A DNA stretch of 64,000 nt from Vibrio ulleungensis (GCF_016900875.1 NZ_JAFEUM010000006.1:62001-126000); one strand, 5' to 3'. Positions 8,099 to 18,614 are shown, counted from the first letter of the stretch. The notes: generated from the sequence alone by a model not told the origin. Translations and numbers: made by a program.

Positions 8099-9508
8099 TT
8101 ACACAGAGTAGTAAAGTTCAAACTCAAGTGGGTGAGTTGTCATGTTTACTTTTTCTACGTCTTGAGACTTAAGATCGATGTAAGAATCGATGAAGTCGTC
8201 AGAGAATACGCCGCCAGCGGTTAGGAACTCACGGTCCGCGTCTAGACATTCTAGAGCTTCTTTTAGTGAGTAAGCCACTGTTGGGATTTCAGCTGCTTCT
8301 TCTGCTGGTAGGTCGTACAAGTCTTTGTCCATTGCTTCACCTGGGTGGATCTTGTTCTTAATTCCGTCAAGACCAGCCATTAGCATTGCTGCAAAGCATA
8401 GGTATGGGTTAGCAGATGGGTCACCAAAACGTAGCTCGATACGACGTGCTTTAGGGCTTGGTACTACTGGGATACGGATAGATGCAGAACGGTTACGCGC
8501 AGAGTATGCAAGCATAACAGGTGCTTCGAACCCAGGTACAAGACGCTTGTACGAGTTAGTTGACGCGTTAGCAAATGCGTTGATTGCTTTAGCGTGCTTG
8601 ATGATACCGCCGATGTAGTAGATAGCTAGGTCAGATAGACCGCCGTACTTGTCACCCGCAAACAAGTTCACACCGTCTTTTGCAAGAGATTGGTGAACAT
8701 GCATACCAGAACCGTTATCGCCTACTAGTGGTTTAGGCATAAAGGTTGCTGTTTTACCAAATGCGTGTGCAACGTTGTGTACTACGTACTTGTAAACCTG
8801 AATCTCATCCGCTTTAGCTGTTAGAGTGTTAAAGCGAGTTGCGATTTCGTTTTGACCCGCAGTTGCCACTTCGTGGTGATGCGCTTCAACAACTTGGCCC
8901 ATTTCTTCAAGAACCAAACACATTGCTGAACGGATATCTTGAGAAGAATCAACAGGAGCTACTGGGAAGTAACCACCTTTAACGCCAGGACGGTGACCTT
9001 TGTTACCACCTTCAAACTCAGTACCTGTGTTCCATGCTGCTTCTACGTCATCAATCTTGAAGAAAGAACCAGACATGTCAGTAGAGAACTTAACATCGTC
9101 AAATAGGAAGAACTCTGGCTCAGGACCGATTAGAACGTCGTCAGCGATGCCTGTAGAGCGCATGAAGTCTTCCGCGCGCTTAGCGATAGAGCGTGGGTCG
9201 CGATCATAGCCTTGCATAGTTGCAGGCTCTAGGATGTCACAGCGAAGGTTAAGTGTAGAGTCTTCTGTGAATGGGTCCAGTACCGCAGAGCTTGCGTCTG
9301 GCATCATTACCATGTCAGATTCGTTAATGCCTTTCCAGCCAGCAACTGAAGAGCCATCGAACATTTTGCCTTCTTCGAAAAAGTCAGCGTCAACTTGGTG
9401 AGCAGGAATCGAAACGTGCTGCTCTTTACCTTTTGTGTCTGTGAAGCGCAGGTCGACAAACTTCACTTCATTTTCTTGGATCAGTGATAGAACATTTTCT
9501 ACTGACAT
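8099..9508 (-). CDS. glnA: Glutamine synthetase, type I
   Basis: Makes glutamine from glutamate, ammonia and ATP; cytoplasmic dodecamer. Visible signatures: [11 protein letters not shown] (Asp50 loop region), [11 protein letters not shown], the glycine-rich [10 protein letters not shown], the ATP-binding [10 protein letters not shown] and the adenylylation loop DLYDLPAEE with its Tyr, so control by adenylylation is expected. The longest open frame begins at 9604, but ATG 9508 ([13 protein letters not shown]) has an excellent GGAGGT ribosome site and gives 469 residues, the exact E. coli length. A sigma-54 promoter and NtrC sites lie upstream. Confidence 0.98.
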   Translation of the reverse strand: MSVENVLSLIQENEVKFVDLRFTDTKGKEQHVSIPAHQVDADFFEEGKMFDGSSVAGWKGINESDMVMMPDASSAVLDPFTEDSTLNLRCDILEPATMQGYDRDPRSIAKRAEDFMRSTGIADDVLIGPEPEFFLFDDVKFSTDMSGSFFKIDDVEAAWNTGTEFEGGNKGHRPGVKGGYFPVAPVDSSQDIRSAMCLVLEEMGQVVEAHHHEVATAGQNEIATRFNTLTAKADEIQVYKYVVHNVAHAFGKTATFMPKPLVGDNGSGMHVHQSLAKDGVNLFAGDKYGGLSDLAIYYIGGIIKHAKAINAFANASTNSYKRLVPGFEAPVMLAYSARNRSASIRIPVVPSPKARRIELRFGDPSANPYLCFAAMLMAGLDGIKNKIHPGEAMDKDLYDLPAEEAAEIPTVAYSLKEALECLDADREFLTAGGVFSDDFIDSYIDLKSQDVEKVNMTTHPLEFELYYSV

Positions 9509-9607
9509 TTCGGATAACCTCCAGTGTTTATAAATCGTTGTGTCTAGTGGCGTGTACTTCAAATGGTGCAGGCTCACTAAATATGTATTCGAAACTATTT
9601 CCATCTA

Positions 9608-9623
9608 AGCTAGAACTGTGCCA
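9608..9623 (-). promoter_or_regulatory. Sigma-54 promoter of glnA
   Basis: On the minus strand TGGCAC-AGTTC-TAGCT matches the sigma-54 consensus TGGCAC-N5-TTGCW with one mismatch in the -12 element and the invariant GG-N10-GC spacing. It predicts a start near 9597 and a leader of about 90 nt before the glnA ATG, the arrangement of glnAp2 in enteric bacteria. Confidence 0.8.
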
Positions 9624-9672
9624 AATATTTTGTTCTTTATAAAACAGTCACTTAGTAATTGCCGCATCCTAA

Positions 9673-9692
9673 TGGTGCATTTCAGTGCACCA
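9673..9692. promoter_or_regulatory. TGGTGCA-N6-TGCACCA dyad upstream of glnA
   Basis: A perfect inverted repeat with NtrC half-site letters but in the opposite orientation to the consensus (GGTGCA outside-in). It is centred near -85 relative to the sigma-54 start. It may be two divergent half sites or a separate operator. Confidence 0.45.
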
Positions 9693-9706
9693 CAAAGATC
9701 CATCGA

Positions 9707-9736
9707 TGCACTATCTTGGTGCGCCATTTTGGTGCG
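9707..9736. promoter_or_regulatory. Two overlapping NtrC enhancer sites of glnA
   Basis: TGCACTATCTTGGTGCG (9707-9723) and TGCGCCATTTTGGTGCG (9720-9736) each fit the 17-bp NtrC palindrome with one or two mismatches. They lie about 118 and 131 bp upstream of the predicted sigma-54 start, close to the -108 and -140 enhancer sites of E. coli glnA. Confidence 0.7.
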
Positions 9737-9952
9737 ATAGCTACTGTTAGACTGTTTTCTGCACAGTGAATGTATTGAGCAGCTTTTTAATTTCTGTGTC
9801 AATTGCCGGCGCATTGAAACTCCACGGTCGAGATCTAAGTCATGCTTTTTATGCAATGAATGCAACAGCGTGCTACAGATTTATGTCGCTCAAGATCACA
9901 ATTCTCTGGGAATTTGAGCAAAATCTGGTACATTATGCGCCAATTAACACGC

Positions 9953-9981
9953 TTGACAGCAAGCCTAATCCGGCGTATCAC
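9953..9981 (+). promoter_or_regulatory. Sigma-70 promoter of typA
   Basis: TTGACA (9953-9958), 17-bp spacer, TATCAC (9976-9981). The predicted start lies 15-20 bp before the typA ATG. GGCG-TATCA-CGCC overlaps the -10 region as a small palindrome. The -10 is only 4 of 6, so the call is moderate. Confidence 0.5.
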
Positions 9982-10002
9982 GCCGCAACAAGAGTGAAAT
10001 AG

Positions 10003-11829
10003 ATGTCTACATCAATCGACAAACTCAGAAACATCGCCATTATTGCGCACGTTGACCACGGTAAAACAACGTTGGTAGATAAGCTGCTGCAGCAATCCGG
10101 CACTTTAGAGACCCGCGGCGAAGTGGAAGAGCGCGTGATGGACTCAAACGATATCGAAAAAGAACGTGGTATCACCATTTTGGCAAAAAACACTGCCATT
10201 AACTGGAATGATTACCGCATCAACATCGTAGATACTCCAGGACACGCCGATTTCGGTGGTGAAGTAGAGCGCATCATGTCGATGGTTGATTGTGTTCTTT
10301 TGATCGTTGACGCTGTTGATGGCCCAATGCCTCAAACTCGCTTTGTTACTCAAAAAGCGTTTGCTCACGGTTTGAAGCCAATCGTTGTTATCAACAAAAT
10401 TGACCGTCCGGGTGCACGTCCTGATTGGGTTATGGATCAAGTCTTTGACTTGTTTGATAACCTCGGCGCAAGCGACGAGCAGCTAGACTTCCAAACGGTA
10501 TACGCATCAGCACTTAACGGTTGGGCAACTATCGAAGAAGAGACTGAAGGCACCGACATGGAGCCTCTATTTCAAGCAATCGTAGACAACGTTGCTGCGC
10601 CAGAAGTTGATCGTGAAGGCTCTCTTCAAATGCAAATCTCTCAGCTTGATTACAGCTCTTACGTAGGTGTAATTGGTGTAGGTCGTCTAACGCGCGGTAC
10701 CATTAAACCAAACCAAATGGTGACGGTAATCGGTGCAGACGGTAAAACACGCAACGGTAAAGTTGGTACAGTGCTAGGCTACCTAGGTCTAGAGCGTCAC
10801 GAAGTCGCAGACGCTGCTGCAGGCGACATCATCGCGGTAACTGGCCTTGGAGAGCTAAAAATCTCTGACACCATTTGTGCGCAAGGCGAAGTGGAAGCAA
10901 TGACACCACTTTCTGTTGATGAGCCAACGGTCACCATGACGTTCCAAGTAAACACCTCTCCGTTCGCGGGTAAAGAAGGTAAGTTTGTTACCTCTCGTAA
11001 CATCCTAGAGCGTCTTGAAAAAGAATTGGTTCATAACGTTGCACTGCGTGTTGAGCAAACGGACGATCCAGACAAGTTCCGTGTTTCTGGTCGTGGTGAA
11101 CTGCACCTTTCTATCCTTATCGAAAACATGCGTCGTGAAGGTTTTGAGCTAGCAGTATCTCGTCCTGAAGTTATCATCAAAGAAGAAAACGGCCAGTTGA
11201 TGGAACCGTTTGAAACTGTGACCATCGATGTGCTTGAAGAGCACCAAGGTGGCATCATGGAGAACATCGGTCTTCGTAAAGGTGAACTAACAGACATGGC
11301 ACCAGACGGCAAAGGCCGTGTGCGCATGGACTTCAACATGCCTTCTCGTGGCTTGATTGGTTTCCAAACGGAGTTTATGACTCTGACTTCTGGTTCAGGT
11401 CTTCTTTACCATACGTTTGATCATTACGGTCCACACAAAGGCGGCGACATCGGCCAACGTATTAATGGCGTGTTGATCTCTAACGCGACGGGTAAAGCAC
11501 TGACTTACGCACTGTTTAACCTTCAAGAGCGTGGCCGCCTATTCAGTGAGCACGCAGATGAAGTTTACGAAGGTCAGGTTATCGGTATTCATAACCGTTC
11601 AAACGACTTAACAGTAAACTGTCTGAAAGGTAAGCAGCTGACTAACGTTCGTGCTTCAGGTACTGATGAAGCTCAGGTTCTGACTCCAGCGATTAAGTAC
11701 ACGCTTGAACAAGCGCTTGAGTTTATCGATGACGATGAACTGGTTGAAGTAACACCAGAAAGCATCCGTATTCGTAAGAAGTTCCTAACGGAATCTGATC
11801 GTAAGCGTGCAAGCCGCGGCGCGATCTAA
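10003..11829 (+). CDS. typA: Translational GTPase TypA/BipA
   Basis: EF-G-like GTPase that binds the ribosome and helps 50S assembly and stress adaptation. GTPase motifs: G1 AHVDHGKTT near residues 15-23, G3 [15 protein letters not shown] near 76-90, G4 NKIDRPGAR near 130-138. The rest carries the EF-G-like domains II, III and V and the BipA-specific C-terminus ([15 protein letters not shown]). The length of 608 residues is normal. It is divergent from glnA with a 494-bp gap that holds both promoters, and is followed by a terminator. Confidence 0.97.
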   Translation: MSTSIDKLRNIAIIAHVDHGKTTLVDKLLQQSGTLETRGEVEERVMDSNDIEKERGITILAKNTAINWNDYRINIVDTPGHADFGGEVERIMSMVDCVLLIVDAVDGPMPQTRFVTQKAFAHGLKPIVVINKIDRPGARPDWVMDQVFDLFDNLGASDEQLDFQTVYASALNGWATIEEETEGTDMEPLFQAIVDNVAAPEVDREGSLQMQISQLDYSSYVGVIGVGRLTRGTIKPNQMVTVIGADGKTRNGKVGTVLGYLGLERHEVADAAAGDIIAVTGLGELKISDTICAQGEVEAMTPLSVDEPTVTMTFQVNTSPFAGKEGKFVTSRNILERLEKELVHNVALRVEQTDDPDKFRVSGRGELHLSILIENMRREGFELAVSRPEVIIKEENGQLMEPFETVTIDVLEEHQGGIMENIGLRKGELTDMAPDGKGRVRMDFNMPSRGLIGFQTEFMTLTSGSGLLYHTFDHYGPHKGGDIGQRINGVLISNATGKALTYALFNLQERGRLFSEHADEVYEGQVIGIHNRSNDLTVNCLKGKQLTNVRASGTDEAQVLTPAIKYTLEQALEFIDDDELVEVTPESIRIRKKFLTESDRKRASRGAI

Positions 11830-11851
11830 TTAAGACATCGTCTTTTGAGAA

Positions 11852-11880
11852 GGGCTCCAAGTAGTTGGAGCCCTTTTTTA
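11852..11880 (+). terminator. Intrinsic terminator of typA
   Basis: Stem GGGCTCCAA (11852-11860) and TTGGAGCCC (11865-11873), loop GTAG, followed by seven T. It lies 22 bp after the stop codon. Confidence 0.93.
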
Positions 11881-12004
11881 TTGCCGGCTGTTTTTTTGCT
11901 AGAATAAGCACACTCAAGAATTCTCATAGTATTGACGTTGGTTCTGTAGGCCACTGCATTTAAAAAGTTAAACGTTAATTCTCCTTGCACGCAGGAAGCG
12001 ACAC

Positions 12005-12931
12005 ATGGATTGGATCCCTCATCGAGTGCATCTGTTTTTGCACTATATTCATTACTTGGTTAAGCGGGTTAATCACGACCGATTGACCGTTAATGCCGGG
12101 TATATGGCGTACATAACGCTGCTGTCATTGGTTCCTTTGACGACAGTACTGCTTACCGCTTTGTCTCGCATCCCGACATTTGCCGGTGCTGGCGATCAGA
12201 TTCAAGACTTTATCTTTAGAAACTTTGTCCCTGCTGCTGGGGAAGCGGTGCAGTCGGTGTTTACCGTATTTATTGCTAACACAGCCAAGATGACCACTAT
12301 TGGTCTTGCGTTTCTGTTCGTTGCTGCGCTACTTCTCATTTCCAGTATCGATAGCAACTTAAATTATATTTGGCGGTCTAAAAAGAAAAGAGCGCGAGTG
12401 TATTCTTTTTCGTTGTACTGGACAGTGCTGACCTTAGGCCCCATTTTTGTGGGAGCGAGCATAGTAGTAAGCTCATACATTACTGGATTGCGCATCATTA
12501 GCGATGACGCGATCAACTTTTTCTACCAAGCATTACCGATACTGTTCTCTTTTAGTGCGTTTTTTGGATTGTATATGTTTGTGCCCAACCTCAAAGTTCG
12601 TGTGACTCACGCACTGACAGGGGCACTGATCGCAGGTATCTTATTTGAAGTGTCCAAAAAAGGCTTTGCCATTTACATCACACAATTTCCAACCTACGAA
12701 CTGATCTATGGCGCACTATCTGCAGTTCCGATACTGTTTGTATGGGTCTATTTGTGTTGGTTTATCGTGTTGGTGGGCGCAGAGATTACCGCCAGTCTTG
12801 GTGAGAAAGAATTTTGGCATGAAGAAACCCCTTATCAAGCGAAATGGTTTGTTAAGACGACAGACAAATTAAAAAAACCATCATCCAATAGAGGAGACAG
12901 CAGTGATAGCCCTGATACAAAGAGTGAGTGA
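12005..12931 (+). CDS. yihY: YihY/UPF0761 inner-membrane protein
   Basis: A 308-residue inner-membrane protein with about six hydrophobic segments (for example near 40-60, 95-115, 135-160, 180-200, 210-235 and 245-265). The early motif [19 protein letters not shown] is the BrkB/YihY signature. It was once named RNase BN, but that activity belongs to the elaC product, so the function is not established. The last 29 bp overlap dtd, as in many gammaproteobacteria, which implies coupled translation. The C-terminal tail is polar. Confidence 0.9.
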   Translation: MDWIPHRVHLFLHYIHYLVKRVNHDRLTVNAGYMAYITLLSLVPLTTVLLTALSRIPTFAGAGDQIQDFIFRNFVPAAGEAVQSVFTVFIANTAKMTTIGLAFLFVAALLLISSIDSNLNYIWRSKKKRARVYSFSLYWTVLTLGPIFVGASIVVSSYITGLRIISDDAINFFYQALPILFSFSAFFGLYMFVPNLKVRVTHALTGALIAGILFEVSKKGFAIYITQFPTYELIYGALSAVPILFVWVYLCWFIVLVGAEITASLGEKEFWHEETPYQAKWFVKTTDKLKKPSSNRGDSSDSPDTKSE

Positions 12932-13337
12932 AGCCAGCGTAAAAGTCGACGGAGAGATCGTCGGCAGTATTGAACAAGGGTTACTGGTGCTGTTAGGTGT
13001 TGAAAAAACCGATGATGAAGCAAAGACCAAGCGGATGTTAGAGCGGGTCACTCAATATCGAGTTTTTGAAGACGACGCAGGAAAAATGAATTTAAATGTG
13101 CAGGATGTTGGCGGCAGCTTATTAGTTGTGTCGCAATTTACGCTACCTGCCGATACTAAAAAAGGCACTCGTGCAGGTTTCTCGCGAGGTGCGCCTCCGG
13201 CGCAAGCAAAAGAGCTTTATGAGCGTTTTATCGAGTTGAGCGCGCAACAACTGCCAACCCAAAGCGGTATCTTTGCGGCAGACATGAAAGTCTCGCTGAT
13301 CAATGATGGTCCAGTCACTTTTTGGCTAGAAGCATGA
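12903..13337 (+). CDS. dtd: D-aminoacyl-tRNA deacylase
   Basis: Hydrolyses D-amino acids, and glycine mischarged on tRNA-Ala, from tRNA. The two active-site signatures are visible: [18 protein letters not shown] near residues 77-94 (usual SQFTL) and [10 protein letters not shown] at the C-terminus (usual NxGPVT). Length 144-145 residues, normal. It starts with GTG at 12903, preceded by GAGGAGACAGCA, a good ribosome site placed inside the end of yihY. Confidence 0.96.
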   Translation: MIALIQRVSEASVKVDGEIVGSIEQGLLVLLGVEKTDDEAKTKRMLERVTQYRVFEDDAGKMNLNVQDVGGSLLVVSQFTLPADTKKGTRAGFSRGAPPAQAKELYERFIELSAQQLPTQSGIFAADMKVSLINDGPVTFWLEA

Positions 13338-13393
13338 TGTACATGCAGTCCAAAATCGTATAACCCCCAAGTCCAGCCAATAGAAGACGCGCA

Positions 13394-14290
13394 ATGTATA
13401 AATTGATTATTCCCAAGACGGAAAACCAACTTAATAAATATTACCATTTTCGCTGGCAGATGCTGCGTGAACCATGGCAGCGTCCTATTGGCTCGGAGCG
13501 AGATGAGTTTGATGAATTAAGCCATCACCGCATGATTGTAGACAGCCGCGGACGCCCAATTGCGATTGGTCGGTTATACATTACCCCTCAGGATGAGGGC
13601 CAGATACGCTATATGGCGGTGAAGAACAATCGCCAGGGTAAAGGGTTGGGTTCATTGATTCTGGTCGCTCTGGAGTCGCTAGCGCGCCAGGAGGGGGCAA
13701 AGCGTATTGTGTGTAACGCTCGTGAAGATGCTATTGCCTTTTATCGTGGTAACGGGTTTGAAGACCAAGGTGGCTTGCAAGATGAGCGCGGATTTATCCG
13801 CCATCAACAGATGGTTAAAGCGCTCGACCCTATGGCCAACGTGATCCGAAAGCCTGAGTGGTGCCAAGAGTTACAAAATCGATGGGAACAGCAGATCCCC
13901 ATCAGTGACAAAATGGGCATTAAAATTAGCCAATACACTGGCAACAAGTTTGAATGTGTTGCTCAGCTAAACCCTAATTTAAACCCCCACAACACAATGT
14001 TTGCAGGTTCTGCATTTACCCTCGCCACCTTAACAGGATGGGGCATGACATGGCTGCTGATGAAAGAGCGAAACCTGCAAGCTGACATCGTACTTGCTGA
14101 CAGTAAAATCCGCTATCGCCACCCAGTAGAGCAAAGCCCAGTAGCGGTGACCTCTCTCGACGGTATCAGTGGTGACCTCGACAGACTCGCAGGTGGCCGA
14201 CGAGCACGTGTAGTGATCGAAGTTACCATATACAGTGGCGATACTCCTGCGGTGGAGTTTGTAGGTACGTATATGTTGTTACCAAACTAA
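13394..14290 (+). CDS. GNAT acetyltransferase fused to a YiiD-type thioesterase domain
   Basis: A 298-residue two-domain protein. The N-terminal half (about 1-145) is a GNAT fold with the acetyl-CoA loop NRQGKGLGSLIL and AREDAIAFYRGNGFE. The C-terminal half (about 160-298) is a hot-dog thioesterase-like domain (NPHNTMFAGSAFTLATLTGW) as in YiiD. In E. coli YiiD/FabY has been linked to initiating fatty-acid synthesis. That role is inferred by homology and not shown here. It follows dtd by 56 bp on the same strand. Confidence 0.85.
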   Translation: MYKLIIPKTENQLNKYYHFRWQMLREPWQRPIGSERDEFDELSHHRMIVDSRGRPIAIGRLYITPQDEGQIRYMAVKNNRQGKGLGSLILVALESLARQEGAKRIVCNAREDAIAFYRGNGFEDQGGLQDERGFIRHQQMVKALDPMANVIRKPEWCQELQNRWEQQIPISDKMGIKISQYTGNKFECVAQLNPNLNPHNTMFAGSAFTLATLTGWGMTWLLMKERNLQADIVLADSKIRYRHPVEQSPVAVTSLDGISGDLDRLAGGRRARVVIEVTIYSGDTPAVEFVGTYMLLPN

Positions 14291-14319
14291 CCTGAACCAA
14301 TCTACGATTAGGTTTATTA

Positions 14320-14343
14320 CGCCTAGGTTTTGCAACCTAGGCG
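14320..14343. terminator. Hairpin between convergent GNAT-thioesterase and AsmA-like genes
   Basis: Perfect 10-bp stem CGCCTAGGTT (14320-14329) and AACCTAGGCG (14334-14343), loop TTGC. No T tract on either side. It shares the 11-mer TGCAACCTAGG with the hairpin after glnG at 5292-5302. Confidence 0.5.
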
Positions 14344-14422
14344 GGCATTTCGCAATAGGCAGGTGGAGTACTGCTGCCTGAAACCACAATTGACTTCAAG
14401 CAGCCTTATTGCATGCGATTAT

Positions 14423-16315
14423 TTACTGCGGGCAACCAAGCTGCATTTGCGAACGTTGGTTTATAACGTCACGAGCTATCTGTAAGCATTGCGATTCGTG
14501 TTGGTGTTTGAGCTCAAACATGAGTTCGCTATGCTCTGGGGATAAAAGGTCACCTTCGCCATAGATAACACCTGCAACCCCTTCTCCAGACAAAGTTGAC
14601 TCCGGTAAACTGAATCTGCCTCTCTCAAAGCGCAGTTCAATGAGGTTTGCATCAATGGCAAACTCTCCGGCAGGGCTAACTAGAAATAGCTCGCGCAGTT
14701 CTAAATTGCTGTAACCGGTTAGACTGTGGCTAAGCATCGCAGCGTCGCCACCTAATCCTGATAAATCCATCGTTAAATCGCCGAATCCTTGCCAGTTGAG
14801 TTGCGGAATAACCGGTTCTATCAACGATTGGCTCGGAATGCCAAAACCATCAACATGGAGCTCCCAAGGTCTGCTAGGTAAGCTCATATCCATACTGGCC
14901 TTGGTGTCAATTACACCATTTTCGAGGGGAATGTATAAATCATCAATGACCCACTTACCTTCCCGGTTATGGGTGGCTAGCCAAGGTTGCGCCGAATACA
15001 AGCCAAACGCGTTTAAGGTGTTGGCAGAGGCGGTAAGCCGCCCTTGCCATAACGCAAATTCATTGTTGTTGCGCAAGGTCAGCGACTCCCCTTCAACATC
15101 TAAACCTGAAACCTGCCACAAATTTGGGGTGGCCAAGTAGATGACCTGAACATTGCTCAGTTTTGCCTTTTCTATGGAGATATCCTGGTATCGCGCAGAC
15201 AGTTGGTGTAGCAGTTGAAGTTGCGAAGCTTGTTCGATGTGCCATTTTAGACCGCGAACGGAAAAATTGGACAATTTGATGGCGTTTGGGGTGACTTGGC
15301 CGCTCAGATTAATTTGCCCTTGATGCAATTGCGTAGAAAGCTGTTCAATGTTCACTTTGTCTTGTGTGAGAGACGCCACCACGATTGGAGAAAGCCACAA
15401 CTCTCCTTGCCAAACGACATTATCGGCGTCAAGGGAGAGTTCGGTATTTTGTTGCCATAGATCAAATGGTGCGGTTAACTGAGCCACATTGAGTTGCAGG
15501 TTTTCAATTCGATCCCGATCTAAATAAAAGTGACTGTTTGTGATCGCCAAATTATCGATACTGGTAATGTTATCTTGCAGCCAGTTAACGCTGCTGGAGG
15601 CAGCCGTAGAGAGCGTAGACTGATCATAGGTCAGCTTATCAATTTGCGTATTGAGCAGTCGCCACCTGTCACCCTGCTGTTCAGCCTGAGTTGAAAATGA
15701 TGCTTTATTCCATGCAAAACTCAGCGCGTAGATTTTTGATTCAGCAGGAAAAATATCCATATCGAGATAGATATTGTCCAGCGCTTCTCCTTGCCAGTAA
15801 ATCTGGTCAAGTTGAACTTTCAGTTGGCCTTTGGCAACACCATAGCTGGAATCGCTAGAGAACACTGGCTGAGACAGTTGCAAACTCAAGTTACGAGCAA
15901 TGACCCCGTCAATCGCAATATCTACGTTACGCAGTGCAATGTGGTCGATGTCAATTTGAGCCGAGTGAAGTAGCGACAGTTCATTGATCACCGCTTTATG
16001 TTGAATATTCAAACCCGCAATCAAAAGAGAAGGGACGTTTAGTTGTGAAGGGGAGGACCACTGCCAGTTTACGTGGGCTTCTAGCAGCTCAATGTAGGTT
16101 TGGTGCGTATCATTGAGCTGCACACCTTGTAGGGTAATGGTGCTGGGAAACTGAAAGGTTGCCTTTTCTGCACTGCTAATACCTTCTATTTGTTGCAGCA
16201 GGTAGCGATTAACAACTTTGGTGGCATAGGGTGAAGTAAGCGTTGCAATGAGCAGTGCGACACTTAATGTCACAATGACCACAAGAACCAGTAACAGTTG
16301 CCATACTCGCTTCAA
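14423..16315 (-). CDS. AsmA-like membrane-anchored periplasmic protein
   Basis: A 630-residue protein with one N-terminal membrane anchor (residues about 5-28, QLLLVLVVIVTLSVALLIAT). The rest is predicted to be a long beta-rich periplasmic domain with short repeated strands, typical of AsmA/YhdP/TamB-like proteins. Those proteins bridge the inner and outer membranes and move phospholipids. A direct role for this member is inferred. The tail ends in a Cys-containing segment. It lies downstream of pckA on the same strand but behind the pckA terminator reading order, with 123 bp between the genes. Confidence 0.75.
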   Translation of the reverse strand: MKRVWQLLLVLVVIVTLSVALLIATLTSPYATKVVNRYLLQQIEGISSAEKATFQFPSTITLQGVQLNDTHQTYIELLEAHVNWQWSSPSQLNVPSLLIAGLNIQHKAVINELSLLHSAQIDIDHIALRNVDIAIDGVIARNLSLQLSQPVFSSDSSYGVAKGQLKVQLDQIYWQGEALDNIYLDMDIFPAESKIYALSFAWNKASFSTQAEQQGDRWRLLNTQIDKLTYDQSTLSTAASSSVNWLQDNITSIDNLAITNSHFYLDRDRIENLQLNVAQLTAPFDLWQQNTELSLDADNVVWQGELWLSPIVVASLTQDKVNIEQLSTQLHQGQINLSGQVTPNAIKLSNFSVRGLKWHIEQASQLQLLHQLSARYQDISIEKAKLSNVQVIYLATPNLWQVSGLDVEGESLTLRNNNEFALWQGRLTASANTLNAFGLYSAQPWLATHNREGKWVIDDLYIPLENGVIDTKASMDMSLPSRPWELHVDGFGIPSQSLIEPVIPQLNWQGFGDLTMDLSGLGGDAAMLSHSLTGYSNLELRELFLVSPAGEFAIDANLIELRFERGRFSLPESTLSGEGVAGVIYGEGDLLSPEHSELMFELKHQHESQCLQIARDVINQRSQMQLGCPQ

Positions 16316-16376
16316 TATTTCATCCTCAATCCCTTAAACAGGTACAAAGATGAACGATTCTTGCCTTAGACGCAAA

Positions 16377-16405
16377 CAAAAAGGGCGTATCCATGGATGC
16401 GCCCT
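16377..16405 (-). terminator. Intrinsic terminator of pckA
   Basis: On the minus strand the stem AGGGCGCATCC-ATGG-ATACGCCCT region (16405-16382) is followed by TTTTTGTTTG. It lies 33 bp after the pckA stop, between pckA and the AsmA-like gene. Confidence 0.88.
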
Positions 16406-16438
16406 TTCGAAGTTAGAGGTAATTCTAATTATTGAGTC

Positions 16439-18067
16439 TTAATCGAGCTGAGGACCCGCTTTAATCAATGCCTTACCTTCGGCGTTGTCGGTGTATTTGG
16501 CGAAGTTCTTAATGAAACGACCGGCCAAATCTTCCGCCTTGCTTTCCCATTGTAGTGGATCCACATAGGTATCGCGCGGGTCCAAAATGTTTGGGTCTAC
16601 ATGTGGCAATGATGTCGGAACTTCTAGATTAAAGATTGGCACTTGAGTGGTTTCTGCATCTTCAATCGAACCATCCAAAATCGCATCTATAATGGCGCGA
16701 GTATCTTGAATCGAAATACGCTTGCCACTGCCGTTCCAACCCGTATTCACCAAGTACGCTTCTGCTCCTGCTGCTTCCATACGCTTAACCAATACTTCCG
16801 CATATTTGGTTGGGTGAAGTGTAAGGAATGCCGCACCAAAACAGGCAGAGAAAGTTGGTGTTGGCTCAGTAATACCACGCTCAGTACCAGCCAGTTTTGC
16901 TGTAAAGCCGGATAAGAAATGGTACTTGGTTTGCTCTGGTGTCAACTTAGACACAGGTGGTAGTACACCAAACGCATCAGCCGAAAGGAAAATCACTTTG
17001 TTCGCGTGACCGCCTTTAGATACAGGCTTCACAATGTTATCGATGTGATGCAGTGGGTAAGATACACGTGTATTTTCAGTTTTTGAGCCGTCGTCAAAGT
17101 CAATTGAACCATCGTTGCGAACCGTTACGTTCTCAAGCAAGGCATCACGACGGATTGCGTTGTAGATGTCTGGCTCAGCTTCTTTGGACAGTTTGATGGT
17201 TTTCGCATAACAACCACCTTCGTAGTTGAAAATACCGTCATCATCCCAGCCGTGTTCATCATCGCCGATCAGAGCGCGTTTTGGATCGGTTGATAAGGTT
17301 GTTTTACCCGTGCCAGATAGTCCAAAGAATACAGCCACTTCACCGTCTTCGGCCATATTGGCACTACAGTGCATAGAGGCGATGCCCTTCAGCGGTAAGA
17401 AGTAGTTCATCATCGCGAACATGCCTTTCTTCATTTCGCCGCCGTACCAAGTACCACCAATGAGCTGCATTTTTTCGGTTAAGTTAAAGACTGTGAAGTT
17501 TTCTGAGTTCAGACCATGCTCTTTCCACTTCTCGTTAGTGCATTTAGCACCGTTCATCACCACAAAGTCGGGTTCGAAGGTTTCTAGCTCAGCCTCGGTT
17601 GGACGAATAAACATGTTTTTCACAAAGTGCGCTTGCCACGCAACTTCTGTAATGATGCGAATGCTTAAACGAGTGTCTGGGTTGGCACCACAGTAACCAT
17701 CGATCACAAACAAACGCTTGCCCGATAGCTGACCTGTTACTAATTCTTTCAAATCGTCCCAAACTGCAGGCGTGATTTGTTTGTTATCATTTTTCACAGC
17801 ATCAGAGGTCCACCACATGTTTTCACGAGTGGTATCGTCCATGACGATGTACTTATCTTTTGGAGAACGACCGGTAAATTCGCCAGTGTCTACTGCGACT
17901 GCACCCAACTCAGTTACAATGCCTTTTTCATAGCCTTGTAAATCCTCGCGTGTTTCTTCAGCAAATAGCACTTCATAACTTGGGTTACGCAGTACTTCAG
18001 TGACACCAGTTAGACCATGTTTGGTCAGGTCGAGACTTGCAGCTTTAGTATGTTCCATAACAGTCAT
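16439..18067 (-). CDS. pckA: ATP-dependent phosphoenolpyruvate carboxykinase
   Basis: Converts oxaloacetate and ATP to phosphoenolpyruvate, ADP and CO2, the first step of gluconeogenesis. Visible motifs: [10 protein letters not shown] near 67-76, the ATP P-loop [11 protein letters not shown] near 249-259 and the metal/ATP segment GDDEHGWDD near 267-275. The length of 542 residues matches the ATP-type enzyme (E. coli 540). The ribosome site AAGGAGCG is strong. The upstream region carries a CRP-type class II promoter. Confidence 0.98.
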   Translation of the reverse strand: MTVMEHTKAASLDLTKHGLTGVTEVLRNPSYEVLFAEETREDLQGYEKGIVTELGAVAVDTGEFTGRSPKDKYIVMDDTTRENMWWTSDAVKNDNKQITPAVWDDLKELVTGQLSGKRLFVIDGYCGANPDTRLSIRIITEVAWQAHFVKNMFIRPTEAELETFEPDFVVMNGAKCTNEKWKEHGLNSENFTVFNLTEKMQLIGGTWYGGEMKKGMFAMMNYFLPLKGIASMHCSANMAEDGEVAVFFGLSGTGKTTLSTDPKRALIGDDEHGWDDDGIFNYEGGCYAKTIKLSKEAEPDIYNAIRRDALLENVTVRNDGSIDFDDGSKTENTRVSYPLHHIDNIVKPVSKGGHANKVIFLSADAFGVLPPVSKLTPEQTKYHFLSGFTAKLAGTERGITEPTPTFSACFGAAFLTLHPTKYAEVLVKRMEAAGAEAYLVNTGWNGSGKRISIQDTRAIIDAILDGSIEDAETTQVPIFNLEVPTSLPHVDPNILDPRDTYVDPLQWESKAEDLAGRFIKNFAKYTDNAEGKALIKAGPQLD

Positions 18068-18171
18068 ACGCGCTCCTTTTAGGATAAATTGTAGAGTAAT
18101 TGTAAGAATTTATAATTTTTATCAGGCTTCTTGGTGTTTATTTACCACTCAAACAGTCGATGTCTAACGTC

Positions 18172-18214
18172 ATACTATCCCTGTTTTTTGTGTGGTTTTA
18201 ATTGTTGTGTCACA
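18172..18214 (-). promoter_or_regulatory. Candidate CRP-activated promoter of pckA
   Basis: On the minus strand TGTGACACAACAATTA (18214-18199) has one perfect CRP half site and a poor second half. A -10 TAGTAT at 18177-18172 predicts a start near 18165, which puts the CRP site at about -41.5, the class II position. The -35 is weak, as expected for a CRP-dependent promoter. Gluconeogenic pckA is CRP-activated in E. coli. Confidence 0.45.
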
Positions 18215-18593
18215 CTTTTGCCTGCTCATTTTATCGTTACAATGATCTCTTGCGCTAGATCAAGTCGGTTAATTTCTCAACAAAAATAAGCTGTAATAAA
18301 GTGACTTAAGTGTTTGTTTTATTGTGATGAAATGAACTATTTTCGCTATTGCGGGGCTGTTCTGAAAGAAAGTTAGCGACAGAACAATCTAAGGTAAACT
18401 AAACTTTTAGTAGAATTTCCACATAGTACATATTTTAAGCTAATGAAAAACAAGGCCTTATTATGACGAAAACGTTACTGTTGCGCAGATGTTAAATTTC
18501 ATGTTGTTTACAAGTGTAATTTTGTTTTTGTTTCAGCTATCAAAAATGAGAAAAAAGTCAGTAATTTGATCTTGGATCGATCAAAACAAAAAA
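18215..18593. other. AT-rich gap between pckA and the hslO terminator
   Basis: No gene is supported here. It is AT-rich and holds an inverted repeat TGTTCTG (18358-18364) and CAGAACA (18380-18386), and two tiny overlapping ORFs at 18443-18466 and 18463-18495 without a ribosome site. Nothing else stands out. Confidence 0.5.
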
Positions 18594-18614
18594 AGGAGCC
18601 CCACTGGGACTCCT
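18587..18614 (-). terminator. Intrinsic terminator of hslR-hslO
   Basis: On the minus strand AGGAGTCCC-AGT-GGGGCTCCT (18614-18594) is followed by TTTTTTGTTTTG. It lies about 50 bp after the hslO stop codon. Confidence 0.88.

Noticed and set aside
8325-8618. A 97-codon plus-strand frame inside glnA
   Set aside because: Antisense to a highly conserved gene, with no ribosome site or family features.
9509-9604. N-terminal extension of glnA to 9604
   Set aside because: The extra 32 residues do not match glutamine synthetase and would overlap the sigma-54 promoter and leader.
12005-12931. Naming yihY as ribonuclease BN (rbn)
   Set aside because: The RNase BN activity has been assigned to the elaC product; the sequence here is a multi-pass membrane protein with no nuclease motif.
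18443-18495. Two tiny overlapping ORFs (7 and 10 codons) in the pckA-hslO gap
   Set aside because: They look like leader peptides but have no ribosome site, no downstream gene on that strand and no attenuator.
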